Positions 1-9,378 of a stretch of 64,000 nucleotides of DNA are shown here, in pieces. Made by a program: the position numbers and the translations under genes. The first letter of the stretch is position 1. Every line of letters starts with the position of its first letter. Origin of the DNA: Streptomyces tuirus (GTDB lineage: Bacteria > Actinomycetota > Actinomycetes > Streptomycetales > Streptomycetaceae); NCBI GenBank assembly GCA_018195615.1, contig JAGTPG010000002.1, positions 6,317,501-6,381,500 of the forward strand. Reading direction: 5' to 3'. The notes under the pieces are model-generated. The model saw nothing but the letters and a program-made list of their open reading frames with translations, did not search any database and had not been told where the DNA came from.

Positions 1-167
1 GGCTGGAACTGCGGCACCAGGTGGACAACACGGCGTCGTGCCGGGTCGCGGACAAGAGCCGCTACACGCTGTCCGGCCTGCTCCCCGCGGCACCGCCCGC
101 CTGGCCCCGACACGGCCACCTGCACGTACGGCGGGCGCCGTCCCCCGTCCTGACCCAAGCTTCCTAG
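1..167 (+). CDS. C-terminal end of an unrecognised protein, cut by the window edge
   Basis: A reading frame open from base 3 ends at a TAG at 165-167 and would encode the last 54 or so residues of a protein that begins outside the window. The peptide is rich in Arg, His, Pro and Ala with third-position G/C as expected for Streptomyces coding DNA, but I recognise no motif or family in it. It ends ten bases before the next plus-strand ATG. It could equally be a non-coding open frame, since random frames in such GC-rich DNA are often open. Confidence 0.3.
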   Translation, partial: LELRHQVDNTASCRVADKSRYTLSGLLPAAPPAWPRHGHLHVRRAPSPVLTQAS

Positions 168-176
168 ACTCAGCGC

Positions 177-741
177 ATGAGTGACGTCTTCGCCGTGGAC
201 CTGGCCCTCGACCTGTCGCCGACCGTGCCGGAAGCCGTACTCGCGCACCTCCGCCGGCACGTGGAGGGCGACAGCGCGGACGACGGCAACGGCGAGGCGG
301 ACGGGACGGACTTCGTCCCCCTGCTCACGGACCGGGGCCCGGCGGCGCACATCGGGCCTGCTGACCGGCCGACTCTCCCGGACTGCCGACCACTGGTCCC
401 TGACGGCCCGGCAGGAAATCCGCGCGGAGCTCCTGCCCGAACTGGTCGCACTGGCGGAGATGCTCGCCTTCAACGCGAGGACCGAGGGAGTCATCGGCCA
501 AGTGCGGTTCTACGAGGAAGATATCCCCGAACTTCTCGTCAGCAGGTCGGGAGCGCTGATGCCACTGCCGGCCTCATGTTCACGTCCCCACGTCCAGCAG
601 GCGACGGCCGTTGTGGCTTTCACAGGACTCCATCCGGCATGCACCTACCACCGGGCATGTGGTCGTGACTCCGTCCTCGACGCGGATGACGAACTGCGAC
701 TTGGCCCCGCGCGCTCTCAACGCCCTCCGGTCGTCACTTGA
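177..741 (+). CDS. Uncharacterised Streptomyces protein, frame-broken
   Basis: The ATG at 177 opens a frame beginning MSDVFAVDLALDLS that looks genuine to about position 350, after which the coherent sequence (GLLTGRLSRT, then a helical stretch and FYEEDIPELLVSRSG) lies one base later. Joining the two frames gives one acidic protein of about 130-180 residues with no transmembrane segment. The shift needs two extra bases or one fewer, unlike the single-base losses elsewhere, so this gene may really be damaged. The tail after SGAL is not convincing, and the frame stop at 741 overlaps the 3' end of the opposite-strand pentapeptide gene. I do not know a function. Confidence 0.45.
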
Positions 742-1355
742 ATGCTCCCGCCGCGCGTTCGGATCCACTCCTGAAGTTTTGGGCCAGATAGTTCTCGAGA
801 GGTTCCCTCGTCTACAAGTACCACAGGCCCCAGAACGGAACCCGATGCGCCTGCCAGTTGGGTATTCTGATCGACAATCACTTGAAATGAATTCTGGTCG
901 AACACGGAATCTCGCAGATCTGCGGATCGAAAATCGACCTGCAGTAGAGAGGATCCCATGAATTGGGTGCCTCGACAGCTGACACCAAAAGCATCGACGC
1001 CGTAAAGTGATGCCTTTACCAGATTGGCGCGGTCAAGCGTCGCGTGCCGCAATTTCGCATCATCAAGGTTCACGCGTACGAGGGAGGCGGCTGTCAGATC
1101 GGCCCCGCTGAGGTCGGCCCCTTGAGCATCCGAGCGGTACAACTCCGCATGTGCCAAACTGGCGTTCCTCAGATTGGAGTCCGTGAACCACGATTCCGAG
1201 AAATCGCCGTGCGAGAGGTCTGCCCCGCTGAGATCAAGGCCTACGGCATCCAGTCCGCCCTCACTTGTTTGGAGCCACTCGCGCAGGCGCTGGACTGCGA
1301 CGTCGTCTGCGGGAAACCGAGCCGGAGCCCATCCCTTACGGGTACCAGATGACAT
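717..1355 (-). CDS. Pentapeptide-repeat protein, probable immunity protein of the adjacent toxin
   Basis: A 212-residue protein whose middle (about residues 45-170) is a run of A(D/N)LXX pentapeptides (for example LSGADLSHGDF, GADLSGADLT, DRANLVKASL), which fold as a right-handed quadrilateral beta-helix. There is no signal peptide or membrane segment, so it should be cytoplasmic. The start is placed at the ATG at 1355 because that codon lies inside the 3' end of the upstream toxin gene: the two frames share 20 nt, the layout expected for translational coupling of toxin and immunity. An upstream in-frame start at 1427 would lie deep in the toxin gene. The DNA is clearly less GC-rich than the rest (841-900 has 30 G/C in 60). 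Immunity function is inferred from position; pentapeptide proteins can also mimic DNA or protect gyrase. Confidence 0.82.
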   Translation of the reverse strand: MSSGTRKGWAPARFPADDVAVQRLREWLQTSEGGLDAVGLDLSGADLSHGDFSESWFTDSNLRNASLAHAELYRSDAQGADLSGADLTAASLVRVNLDDAKLRHATLDRANLVKASLYGVDAFGVSCRGTQFMGSSLLQVDFRSADLRDSVFDQNSFQVIVDQNTQLAGASGSVLGPVVLVDEGTSRELSGPKLQEWIRTRGGSIQVTTGGR

Positions 1356-3730
1356 TGTCTTCCCAGCCGTTCTTTTCGACGATGGATTTGATGTCGTCAA
1401 TCGCTGCTTGGTTCGCGTTCCTGACATCCAGGATAACTGTGCGGTTCTTCCCGACGATCTGCTCGGAAAGTTTACTCACCCATCGAGTGTTATTGGCTGG
1501 ATCGTAGGCACCGCGGAAAGGTTGAGACTTGTCGCGCACATTATTGAAGGGGGGCCAGTCTGAATGAACACCCTTGATGTCATAATACCGCCCGGTGCTT
1601 GGTGAGTAGAATTCCCCACGATCGGCGACTGAAGGACGTTGAATGTCGTCTGGGAGACGCCCTTGCTCCCGTAGATCCAGGCCCACCCGAGCCTCGTCCT
1701 TTGAAGGCTCAGATATTCCGCCGTTCTTGTCGGGATCGCGTTGCAACTGGTCGAAATCTTCAGGACTCCGGTGTGCCACCTCGTCCAGGTGCCCCCAATG
1801 GGCTGTCCTCTCCTCCGGCGTCAGTTCCGGCAGGGGCTCATTGCCTCGCGGTGCGTCCACTCCATCGGATCCGGTCGGCCCGTCCGTGCCATGGTCGTGG
1901 GAACTCGTGCTGTGACTGCCCCCGGTGTACTCGCGACTGCCCAGCGTGCCACTTTCGTGGCCGACCGGACTTGGTTCCTCTCGGTAGCCAGGGGAGTTGT
2001 CGTCGAAGCCGGGTCCGCTTGGCCCGCCCCTGTGACTGCTACTGGCTCCCGACGGCGGTTCGTGGCTGGCAGAAGGGCTCTGCGAGACACCGTCAGTGCG
2101 GCCGTCCGGGAGGTCATGGGCTCCATCAACCCCGTTGTCCGGCACCCGGCCGACATCCCCAGCCCATCGTCGACACTGTCGCCCAGGCGGACATGCTGCC
2201 CGGCCCTTGCCCGGTATGGGCGGCGGCGCCGACCAGGGCCGGTTGCTGGGCCGGGGAGTCAACGCGTGGGGTGTCCGCACCGGAGGCCGGCGAGTCCGCG
2301 TCGGGCATACGCGGCTGGTCGACCACGTCGCCGGGCCCGTCGGCCGCCTTCTGCAGGACGTTGCCGTGCTCGTCGAGGATGTTGCAGTCCGGGTCGTAGT
2401 AGCGCGCCGGGGCGCCCTCGGGGGTGGGCAGCTTCGTCGTGCCCTCGGGCAGGACCGGGGCGTCGTCGGGCAGTCGGACGTTGCCGTCGGGCAGCTGGGT
2501 CGCGCCCGAGGGGAGGGACGCGCCCTCGGGCAGGTGCACCGTGCCGTCGGGGAGCTTGACCGCGCCTTCGGGCAGGGTGATCGCGTTTTCGGGGAGGGCG
2601 GGGATGTCGATGTTCCCGGCACTCTTCAGCGCCGCCGTCATGTCGCCGATCTTCGACAGGCCGGCGCCGGCGCCCTTGGCGATGTAGGTCATCGGGTCGA
2701 TGATCCGGCCCGCCTTGCCCGCCACCGACAACGCCTTGGCGACCGCGCCCGCCTTGCCCGCACCCGAGGCCGCAGCCCCGGCGCCGCCGGTGAAGACCGT
2801 GGTCAGCACGTTGAAGGTGACCGCACCCGCCGCCCGGGCGGGGTTCTTGCCCCACTGGTCCCAGGCCACCAGCGCCTTGCCGGTCTCCTTCATCGCGGTA
2901 CGCGAGTCACGCAGCCAGGACGGCATGTCCTTGTCCGACGCCGTCCAGAACGCCGCGTTCGCCCCGGGAATCGCCGTGATCACCAGACCGGTCGCCAACT
3001 GCGCCAGACCCTTCCAGGCCTGCTTCATCGCATCCCAGCCACCGAACCCCACCAGCGTGCCCAGGCCCTTGATCGTGCCCCAGACCCCGTCCACGATCAG
3101 GCCGTCCCACACGAACGACTTCACCCAGTGGCCGACCTCGTACCACTTGTGCTTCTCCTCCACCGGGTCACCCCAGGGAAGCTTGGCGTTCTTCATGTCC
3201 CCGGCATTGAAGCCGTACTGGTTCTTCTTCTTCGAACCGTCCCCGGCCACCATCTGCGTCCCGCCCCACAACGCGGTGATCTTGTTGTGGCAGGTCCGCT
3301 CCGCCGCCCAGAACGCCGCCACCGTCGCGGTGATGTCGTCCCGCAGCTGATTGTGCTCGTCGACCTTGTCCTCGTCGTACTCCCACTCGTCGTCGTCCTT
3401 GACCGAGGAGACGAAAGCAGCCGCGTCCGCCTTCAGCCGCTTCAGCTTCGCCACCAGCGGGCGGACCTCCGTCGCGTACGACGACAACGCCCCCGACACA
3501 GTCTCCAGGTCATCGGCGAACGCGTCCGCCTTCTCCTTCACCGGCTTGGTCGTGGCGAACAACCGCTCCGCCTCCGGAGCCGTGTAGAACGCCGACAGCC
3601 CCTGGAACCGGGAATGGACATCGGCACCGGTGTCCCGGATATGACCCGCGTCCTTCTTCAGGTCCGCGTAATCCGTCTCCAGCTGCTCCAGATTCCCCGT
3701 GAACTGCGGAATCTTCTCCGGCTGAATCAC
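1336..3730 (-). CDS. Polymorphic toxin with WXG-like N-terminal helical domain and C-terminal nuclease-like domain
   Basis: About 798 residues after two apparent single-G losses near 2165-2190 are restored. Residues 1-140 are helical and charged, like LXG/WXG-type secretion domains, with no Sec signal. Next come two hydrophobic Ala/Gly-rich stretches (about 250-350) that could cross or insert into a membrane, then a repetitive linker (about 370-440) of LPEG/LPDG units, then a Pro/Ser/His/Gly-rich spacer. The last ~110 residues form a compact domain with a YYDIKGVH motif and the end DNVIWYP. The D-I-K with upstream acidic residues resembles PD-(D/E)XK nucleases of contact-dependent toxins, but the exact family is not certain. 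Lower GC at the 3' end (1381-1440 has 29 G/C in 60) suggests an exchanged toxin tip. The stop overlaps the putative immunity gene. Confidence 0.78.
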
Positions 3731-3994
3731 GCTTTCGCCACCCCCGTAGGCCCGCTACCTCCCGCTCGGGCCAACCCGCCTCGAGCTCTGGCAAGTTGGT
3801 TCATCATACAAATGGGGTGGGGTGGTGATCGGTCAGGGGCCGCCCCAGGCGGCCCCGTTGCGGTTGATCGCAACCGGAGCGACGGTTCTCGCCGTCATCC
3901 CTGGCAACACTCGCCACCGAGGCCCGACCCGCACCGCTCCTCGGCCGGGTGCACCCGTGGCCCAGGACGGTGCCACACCTGAGGGGAGACGGGT

Positions 3995-5112
3995 ATGGAG
4001 ACGACGGCACACACGGAGCCGCAGCCTGACGGGGCGTCGGAGGTGAGCGAGGCCGCGGTCGCTGACGGCGCTGACGCGGCGGCCCCGGGTTCCCGGCGAT
4101 CCCGGCGTTTCCGTCGGGCGCGCCGTATCGTGCTCGGCCTGGTCCTCGTCCTCCTCGGCCCCCTGCTCGTAGCCGAGACAGCCCTGTACATCAACTTCAC
4201 CGGCGACCCCGCGAAGGGCACCCACACCCACACCCGCAACCGCGACGCCCTCTGGCTCGGCCACGCCTGGGTCGACGGCCGCAAGAAGGACGCCGACGTC
4301 ACCGCCCTGGCACGCCGTCTGCAAGGCACCGGCATCCGGGACCTGTACGTCCACTCGGGCCCGCTGGAACACGACGGCACCCTCCCGAAGTCGGTCTATC
4401 CGAGGGCCCGCTGGTTCATCGACGCCGTACACGAGAAGCTCCCCGGCGTCCGTGTCCAGGCCTTCCTGGGGGACGTCCTGGCCACCGAGAGCGCCGACGG
4501 CATGCGCCTGGAGAACTCCAGGACCCGCGCCGCCGTCCTCCGCTCCGCCCGCCAGGTCCTGGACACCGGCTACGAGGGCATCCACCTCGACCTGGAGCCC
4601 ATGCCGTCCGGCAACCGCGACTACCTCACCCTCCTCGACTCCCTGCGCCGCGAGACCCGCTCCCGGGACGCGCAACTCTCCGTCGCCGCCCACCAGATCG
4701 ACCCGCTCCCGGCCCTCCACACCGTGTTCGGCGTCTTCACCGACCAGCCCAAGTGGTGGTCACAGGAGTTCTTCGGCCAGGTCGCCCGCCGCGTCGACCA
4801 GATCGCCGTGATGTCGTACGACACCGCGCAGCCGCTGGAGGGCACCTACGGCGGCTACGTCGCCCAGCAGACCTCCCTCGCCCTGGAAGTCACCCCGCCC
4901 GCCACCGACCTGCTGATGGGCCTCCCCTCTACTGGGAGAGCAACTTCGACCACTGGGGCCACGCCGAAACCGTGCCCGCAGCCGTCCGGGGCGTCCGGCT
5001 CGGCCTGTCCCGCACCGACGCCGACCGGGCCAACTTCGGCGTCGCGCTGTACATCGACTTCGCCGCGACGGAGGCCGACTGGCGGGCATACAAGGAGGAC
5101 TGGGTCCGGTGA
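3995..5112 (+). CDS. Membrane-anchored GH18-like TIM-barrel protein
   Basis: ATG at 3995; about 372 residues when one C missing near 4930 (C4 for expected C5) is restored, so that ...LLMGLP continues into LYWESNFDHWGH and ends at the TGA at 5110-5112. Residues 1-40 are cytosolic and basic, a single membrane helix follows (IVLGLVLVLLGPLLVAETAL), and the rest is outside the cell. The motif GIHLDLEP and the later IAVMSYD match strand 4 and strand 6 landmarks of the GH18 chitinase fold, the Glu being the expected acid catalyst. Some GH18-fold proteins are inactive or act on other glycans, so the substrate is open. It is convergent with sdhB, 70 bp away. Confidence 0.7.
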
Positions 5113-5182
5113 CCCGGACCCGACGCGCCCTCACGGCACCGACCTCGCCCCCCCGCACCCGAACACAACCTCCACCAGGCAC

Positions 5183-5959
5183 TCAGCCTGCTGAGGACCG
5201 CCTCCTGATCTTCGAGCCCAGCCACACCAGCGGGTCGTACTTGCGGTCGACCGCACGCTCCTTGAGGGGGATCAGCGCGTTGTCCGTGATCTTGATGCCC
5301 TCCGGGCAGACCTCCGTACAGCACTTGGTGATGTTGCAGTACCCCAGGCCGTGTTCGTCCTGGGCGGTGGTCTTGCGGTCCAGGCCCGCCTCCGCCGCCG
5401 CGTCCAGCGGGTGCATGTCCAGCTCCGCCACCCGCATCAGGAAACGGGGCCCGGCGAACGCCTGCTTGTTCTCCTCGTGGTCACGGACCACATGGCAGGT
5501 GTCCTGGCACAGGAAGCACTCGATGCACTTGCGGAACTCCTGCGAGCGGTCCACGTCCTCCTGCATCATCCGGTACTCGCCCGGCGCGACCCCGGCCGGC
5601 GGCACGAAGGCCGGGACCTCCCTGGCCTTGGTGTAGTTGAAGCCGACGTCGGTGACCAGGTCACGGATGACCGGGAACGCCCGCAGCGGCGTCACCGTGA
5701 TCGTCTCCTCCCGGTCGAAGACCGACATGCGCGTCATGCACATCAGCCGCGGCCGGCCGTTGATCTCCGCCGAGCAGGAACCGCACTTGCCCGCCTTGCA
5801 GTTCCAGCGCACGGCGAGATCGGGCGCCTGGGTGGCCTGGAGCCGGTGGATGATGTCGAGCACCACCTCACCCTCGTTGACCTCGACCTTGAAGTCCTCC
5901 AGGCCGCCGCCGCCCACGTCGCCGCGCCACACCTTGAAGTGAGCCGTGTAGCCGCTCAT
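5183..5959 (-). CDS. sdhB: Succinate dehydrogenase iron-sulfur subunit
   Basis: A complete 258-residue protein with all cluster ligands: the ferredoxin-like 2Fe-2S set around CKAGKCGSC plus a later Cys, then CIECFLCQDTC and CCTEVCP for the 4Fe-4S and 3Fe-4S clusters. It passes electrons from the flavoprotein to the membrane anchor at the inner face of the membrane. The ATG at 5959 overlaps the sdhA stop (5956) by 4 nt, indicating one operon sdhC-sdhA-sdhB. The type matches the mycobacterial Sdh1-like enzyme (Rv0247c-Rv0249c order), not the classic four-subunit sdhCDAB. Confidence 0.95.
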   Translation of the reverse strand: MSGYTAHFKVWRGDVGGGGLEDFKVEVNEGEVVLDIIHRLQATQAPDLAVRWNCKAGKCGSCSAEINGRPRLMCMTRMSVFDREETITVTPLRAFPVIRDLVTDVGFNYTKAREVPAFVPPAGVAPGEYRMMQEDVDRSQEFRKCIECFLCQDTCHVVRDHEENKQAFAGPRFLMRVAELDMHPLDAAAEAGLDRKTTAQDEHGLGYCNITKCCTEVCPEGIKITDNALIPLKERAVDRKYDPLVWLGSKIRRRSSAG

Positions 5960-7895
5960 TCGTACAGCTCCTCTTCGGCCAGGTACTTGACCAGCTCCTC
6001 CTTGTCAAACAGGGCGAGCAGGTCGGCACGGACGGGTTCGGTGGTCTCACGGGTGAGGGTGATCTGGCCGCGGACCGGGTCCGTCGCCGCCAGTCCGCCC
6101 GTCGGGTCGGTGAGCGCGCACAGCAGGTTGACCGGGCGCCACTTGCGGTCCATCGACGGATGGTCCTCGCGGGTGTGCCCGCCGCGCGACTCGGTGCGCT
6201 CCAGCGCGGCCCGCGCCACGCACTCGCTGACCAGCAGCATGTTCCTGAGGTCCAGGGCGAGGTGCCAGCCGGGGTTGAACTGCCGGTGCCCCTCGACCCC
6301 GGCCCGGCGTGCCCTGACCCGCAGCTCGGCCAGCTTCTCCAGGGCCTGCTTCATCTCCGTCTCGCGGCGGATGATGCCGACCAGGTCGTTCATCGTCTGC
6401 TGGAGTTCCTGGTGCAGGGTGTACGGGTTCTCCGGCGGGCCCCCGGCCGGCTCCTCGATCTCCGCCTCGGCCGAGAAGGGCCGCAGGGCCTCGGCGGCGG
6501 CGGAGTCGATCAGTGAGTCGTCCACCACGGGCCGCGCCCCGGCGAGCCCCGCCGCGTACTCGGCCGCGTGCCAGCCCGCCCGGCGCCCGAACACCAGCAG
6601 GTCGGACAGCGAGTTGCCGCCGAGCCGGTTCGAGCCGTGCATACCGCCGGCCACCTCACCGGCCGCGTACAGCCCGGGCACCCCGCGCGCCGCCGCCGTG
6701 TCGGACTCGACCGCGATCCCGCCCATCACGTAGTGACAGGTGGGCCCGACCTCCATCGCCTCGGCCGTGATGTCGACGTCGGCCAGCTCCTTGAACTGGT
6801 GGTACATCGACGGCAGCCGGCGCTTGATGACCTCGGCGGGCATCCGGGTCGACACGTCGAGGAACACGCCCCCGTGCGGGGAGCCGCGCCCCTCCTTCAC
6901 CTCGGCGTTGATCGCCCGCGCCACCTCGTCGCGGGGGAGCAGCTCGGGGGACGCCGGTTGTGGTCCGGGTCGTCGTACCAGCGGTCGGCCTCGTCCTCGG
7001 TCTCGGCGTACTTGTCCTTGAAGACGTCGGGGACGTAGTCGAACATGAACCGCTTGCCGTCGGAGTTGCGCAGCACCCCGCCGTCGCCGCGCACCGACTC
7101 GGTGACGAGGATGCCCTTCACCGACGGCGGCCAGACCATGCCGGTCGGGTGGAACTGCACGAACTCCATGTTCAGCAGGGGAGCGCCCGCGAGGAGGGCC
7201 AGCGCGTGGCCGTCGCCGGTGTACTCCCAGGAGTTCGACGTGACCTTGAAGGACTTTCCGATGCCGCCCGTGGCGATCACCACGGCGGGTGCCTCCAGGA
7301 TGAAGAAACGGCCCGACTCGCGCTCGTAGCCGAAGACGCCACTGACGCGTCCGTCCTCCTTGAGCACGCGCGTGACCGTGCACTCCTGGAAGACCTTCAG
7401 CCGGGACTCGTAGTCGCCGGTCTCCTTGTGGTCCTCCTGCTGGAGCGCGACGATCTTCTGCTGGAGCGTGCGGATCAGCTCCAGGCCCGTGCGGTCGCCG
7501 ACGTGGGCGAGACGCGGGTACTCGTGGCCGCCGAAGTTGCGCTGGGAGATCCGGCCGTCCTTGGTGCGGTCGAACAGCGCGCCCCAGGTCTCCAGCTCCC
7601 ACACCCGCTGCGGCGCCTCCTGCGCGTGCAGCTCGGCCATCCGCCACTGGTTGAGGAACTTGCCGCCGCGCATGGTGTCGCGGAAGTGGACCTGCCAGTT
7701 GTCGTTCTCGTTGGCGTTGGCCATCGCCGCGGCGATACCGCCCTCGGCCATCACCGTGTGCGCCTTGCCGAACAGCGACTTGCAGATCACGGCCGTACGG
7801 GCGCCCCGCTCCCGGGCCTCGATGGCGGCGCGCAGGCCCGCGCCGCCCGCACCCACCACGACGACGTCCCACTCCTGACGATCGACCACGGACAT
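5956..7895 (-). CDS. sdhA: Succinate dehydrogenase flavoprotein subunit (one base lost)
   Basis: About 646 residues. The N-terminus carries the FAD-binding dinucleotide motif VVVGAGGAGLRAAIEA, followed by the HTVMAEGG region that receives the covalent flavin His and by the QFHPTG substrate-side motif. The coding frame breaks near 6955, where DHNRRPP should continue with ELLPRDEV; the run reads five C where six are needed, so one C is missing and the gene is probably intact in the organism. The start is the ATG at 7895, 16 bp after the sdhC stop; an upstream in-frame ATG at 7940 would lie inside sdhC. It oxidises succinate to fumarate on the cytoplasmic face. Confidence 0.92.
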
Positions 7896-7911
7896 CAGAA
7901 CGCCCCACTCA

Positions 7912-8747
7912 TTAGAAGAATCGCGGATCGTCGAAGGCACCGGACGCGACCAGGTAGACGTAGAAGTCGGCGAGCGCCACGCTCACCAGCGACGCCCAGG
8001 CGAGCTGCGCGTGCCGGGCGTTGAGCTTCCCCGCCCACTGCCACATCCGGTAGCGCACGGGATGCTTGGAGAAGTGCTTCAGCTTGCCGCCGACGATGTG
8101 CCGGCAGGAGTGGCAGGAGATCGTGTACGCCCAGATCAGCACGATGTTGACGAGGAACACGAGGGTGCCGAGGCCCATGTGGCCCCACGCGTAGTGCTCG
8201 TCGCGGAAGGCGAGCACGGTGTCGTAGGTGAGGATCCCGGCGACGAGGAGCGCGGCGTAGAAGAAGTACCGGTGGATGTTCTGCAGGATCAGCGGGAAGC
8301 GGGTCTCGCCGGTGTACTTCTTGTGCGGCTCGGCCACCGCGCAGGCCGGCGGGGACGCCCAGAAGCCCCGGTAGTACGCCTTGCGGTAGTAGTAGCAGGT
8401 CAGGCGGAAGCCGAGCGGGAAGATCAGGATGATGATCGCGGGCGAGATGCCCCACCAGCCGCCGAAGATCTCCCAGTTCGGCCCGGCCCGCATCGGCTCG
8501 CAGTTCTCCGCCAGGCACGGGAGTAGAAGGGCGAGACGTACGGCGCCGCGTAGTAGTCGGCGTTCGCGAAGGCCCGCCAGGTCGAGTAGACGATGAAGGC
8601 CAGCAGGCCGGCGGCCGTGCCGGCCGGGGCCAGCCACCAGCGGTCGGTGCGCAGGTGGGTGGCCGTGATCGCGGCGCGCGTACCCGCCCGTACGCCGCCG
8701 CTCGGCTGTCTGGGTTCTGTGGCGGGAGGTTCCGTACCAGTGGCCAC
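7912..8747 (-). CDS. sdhC: Succinate dehydrogenase membrane anchor, Sdh1-type (one base lost)
   Basis: GTG start at 8747 with GGAG seven bases upstream; about 278 residues after one C missing near 8519 is restored (YYAAPYVSPFYS then PCLAENCEP). At least five hydrophobic helices are visible, including WLAPAGTAAGLLAFIVYSTW, AIIILIFPLGFRL and LVFLVNIVLIWAYTI. A compact Cys/His motif, SCHSCRH, follows one helix and a second Cys pair sits in CLAENCEP; in the related mycobacterial Sdh1 a Rieske-type cluster has been reported in the anchor, so this motif is a plausible ligand set. First gene of the sdhCAB operon. Confidence 0.85.
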
Positions 8748-8801
8748 TTGACGACTCCGGTCGGGTTCGGGGGAGGTGCCGGTCGCTCGACTCCTTCCCG
8801 G

Positions 8802-9091
8802 CTAGGGTGCGCGCCGGTCCCGGGCGCCGAGGCCCTCGTCGTCCGAGTCGCGCCACAGGGCGGAGTCGTACGGCGTGTCCGAGATCGTGACGAGCTCGGG
8901 GCGCTTCTGGGGGCCGACGTGACGGCGGCGTCGCGCAGCAGGGCGACGCTCTCGCGCAGGTGGTTGGCGTCGGCACGGACGCGGCGCATCTCCAGGCCGC
9001 CGGTGCCGAGCTGCTTCTCCAGACGCCCCAGCGACCGGAACAGGTCGTCGAGCGAGCGCTGGACTGACGTCAGTTCGTCGTGAACGGACAT
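8802..9091 (-). CDS. Small conserved coiled-coil-like protein of unknown function
   Basis: ATG at 9091 followed by MSVHDELTSVQRSLDDLF, a strongly helical, heptad-like N-terminal half with many Leu and Arg. Near 8922 five C are present where six would keep the frame; restoring one gives a 96-residue protein that ends ALWRDSDDEGLGARDRRAP with a TAG at 8802-8804. No membrane segment or catalytic motif is present. It lies 54 bp upstream of sdhC on the same strand and could be in the sdh transcript. Function unknown. Confidence 0.6.
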
Positions 9092-9378
9092 GACTTGCCC
9101 TCACTTCCGCGGGTCCTTGAGGCCCAAGGCGGCAACGTTCATGCGCCTGCGAGTGTTGCGCGTCACACCTTGTGCTGTGAAGGGATGTGCATCGATTGGC
9201 CGAGGCGTGTGGGTGCACCGTGCGGTGCGTTGCGCCGGACGGGTGACTTCCCGCCTGTGACCGCCGTGTCGCCCTGTGTTGCCGAACCCTTTCCTCTTCA
9301 GTGGCCGCATACATCAGATGAAATCCAAATACCGCCAAAAGTGATCATAACGCCCTCGGCCTCCCGGAGGTAGCACAG

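Noticed and set aside
9163..9180. TCACA and TGTGA arms upstream of the 9379 lipoprotein, as a Crp site
   Set aside because: The arms are in the everted order and eight bases apart, whereas a Crp site is TGTGA-N6-TCACA.
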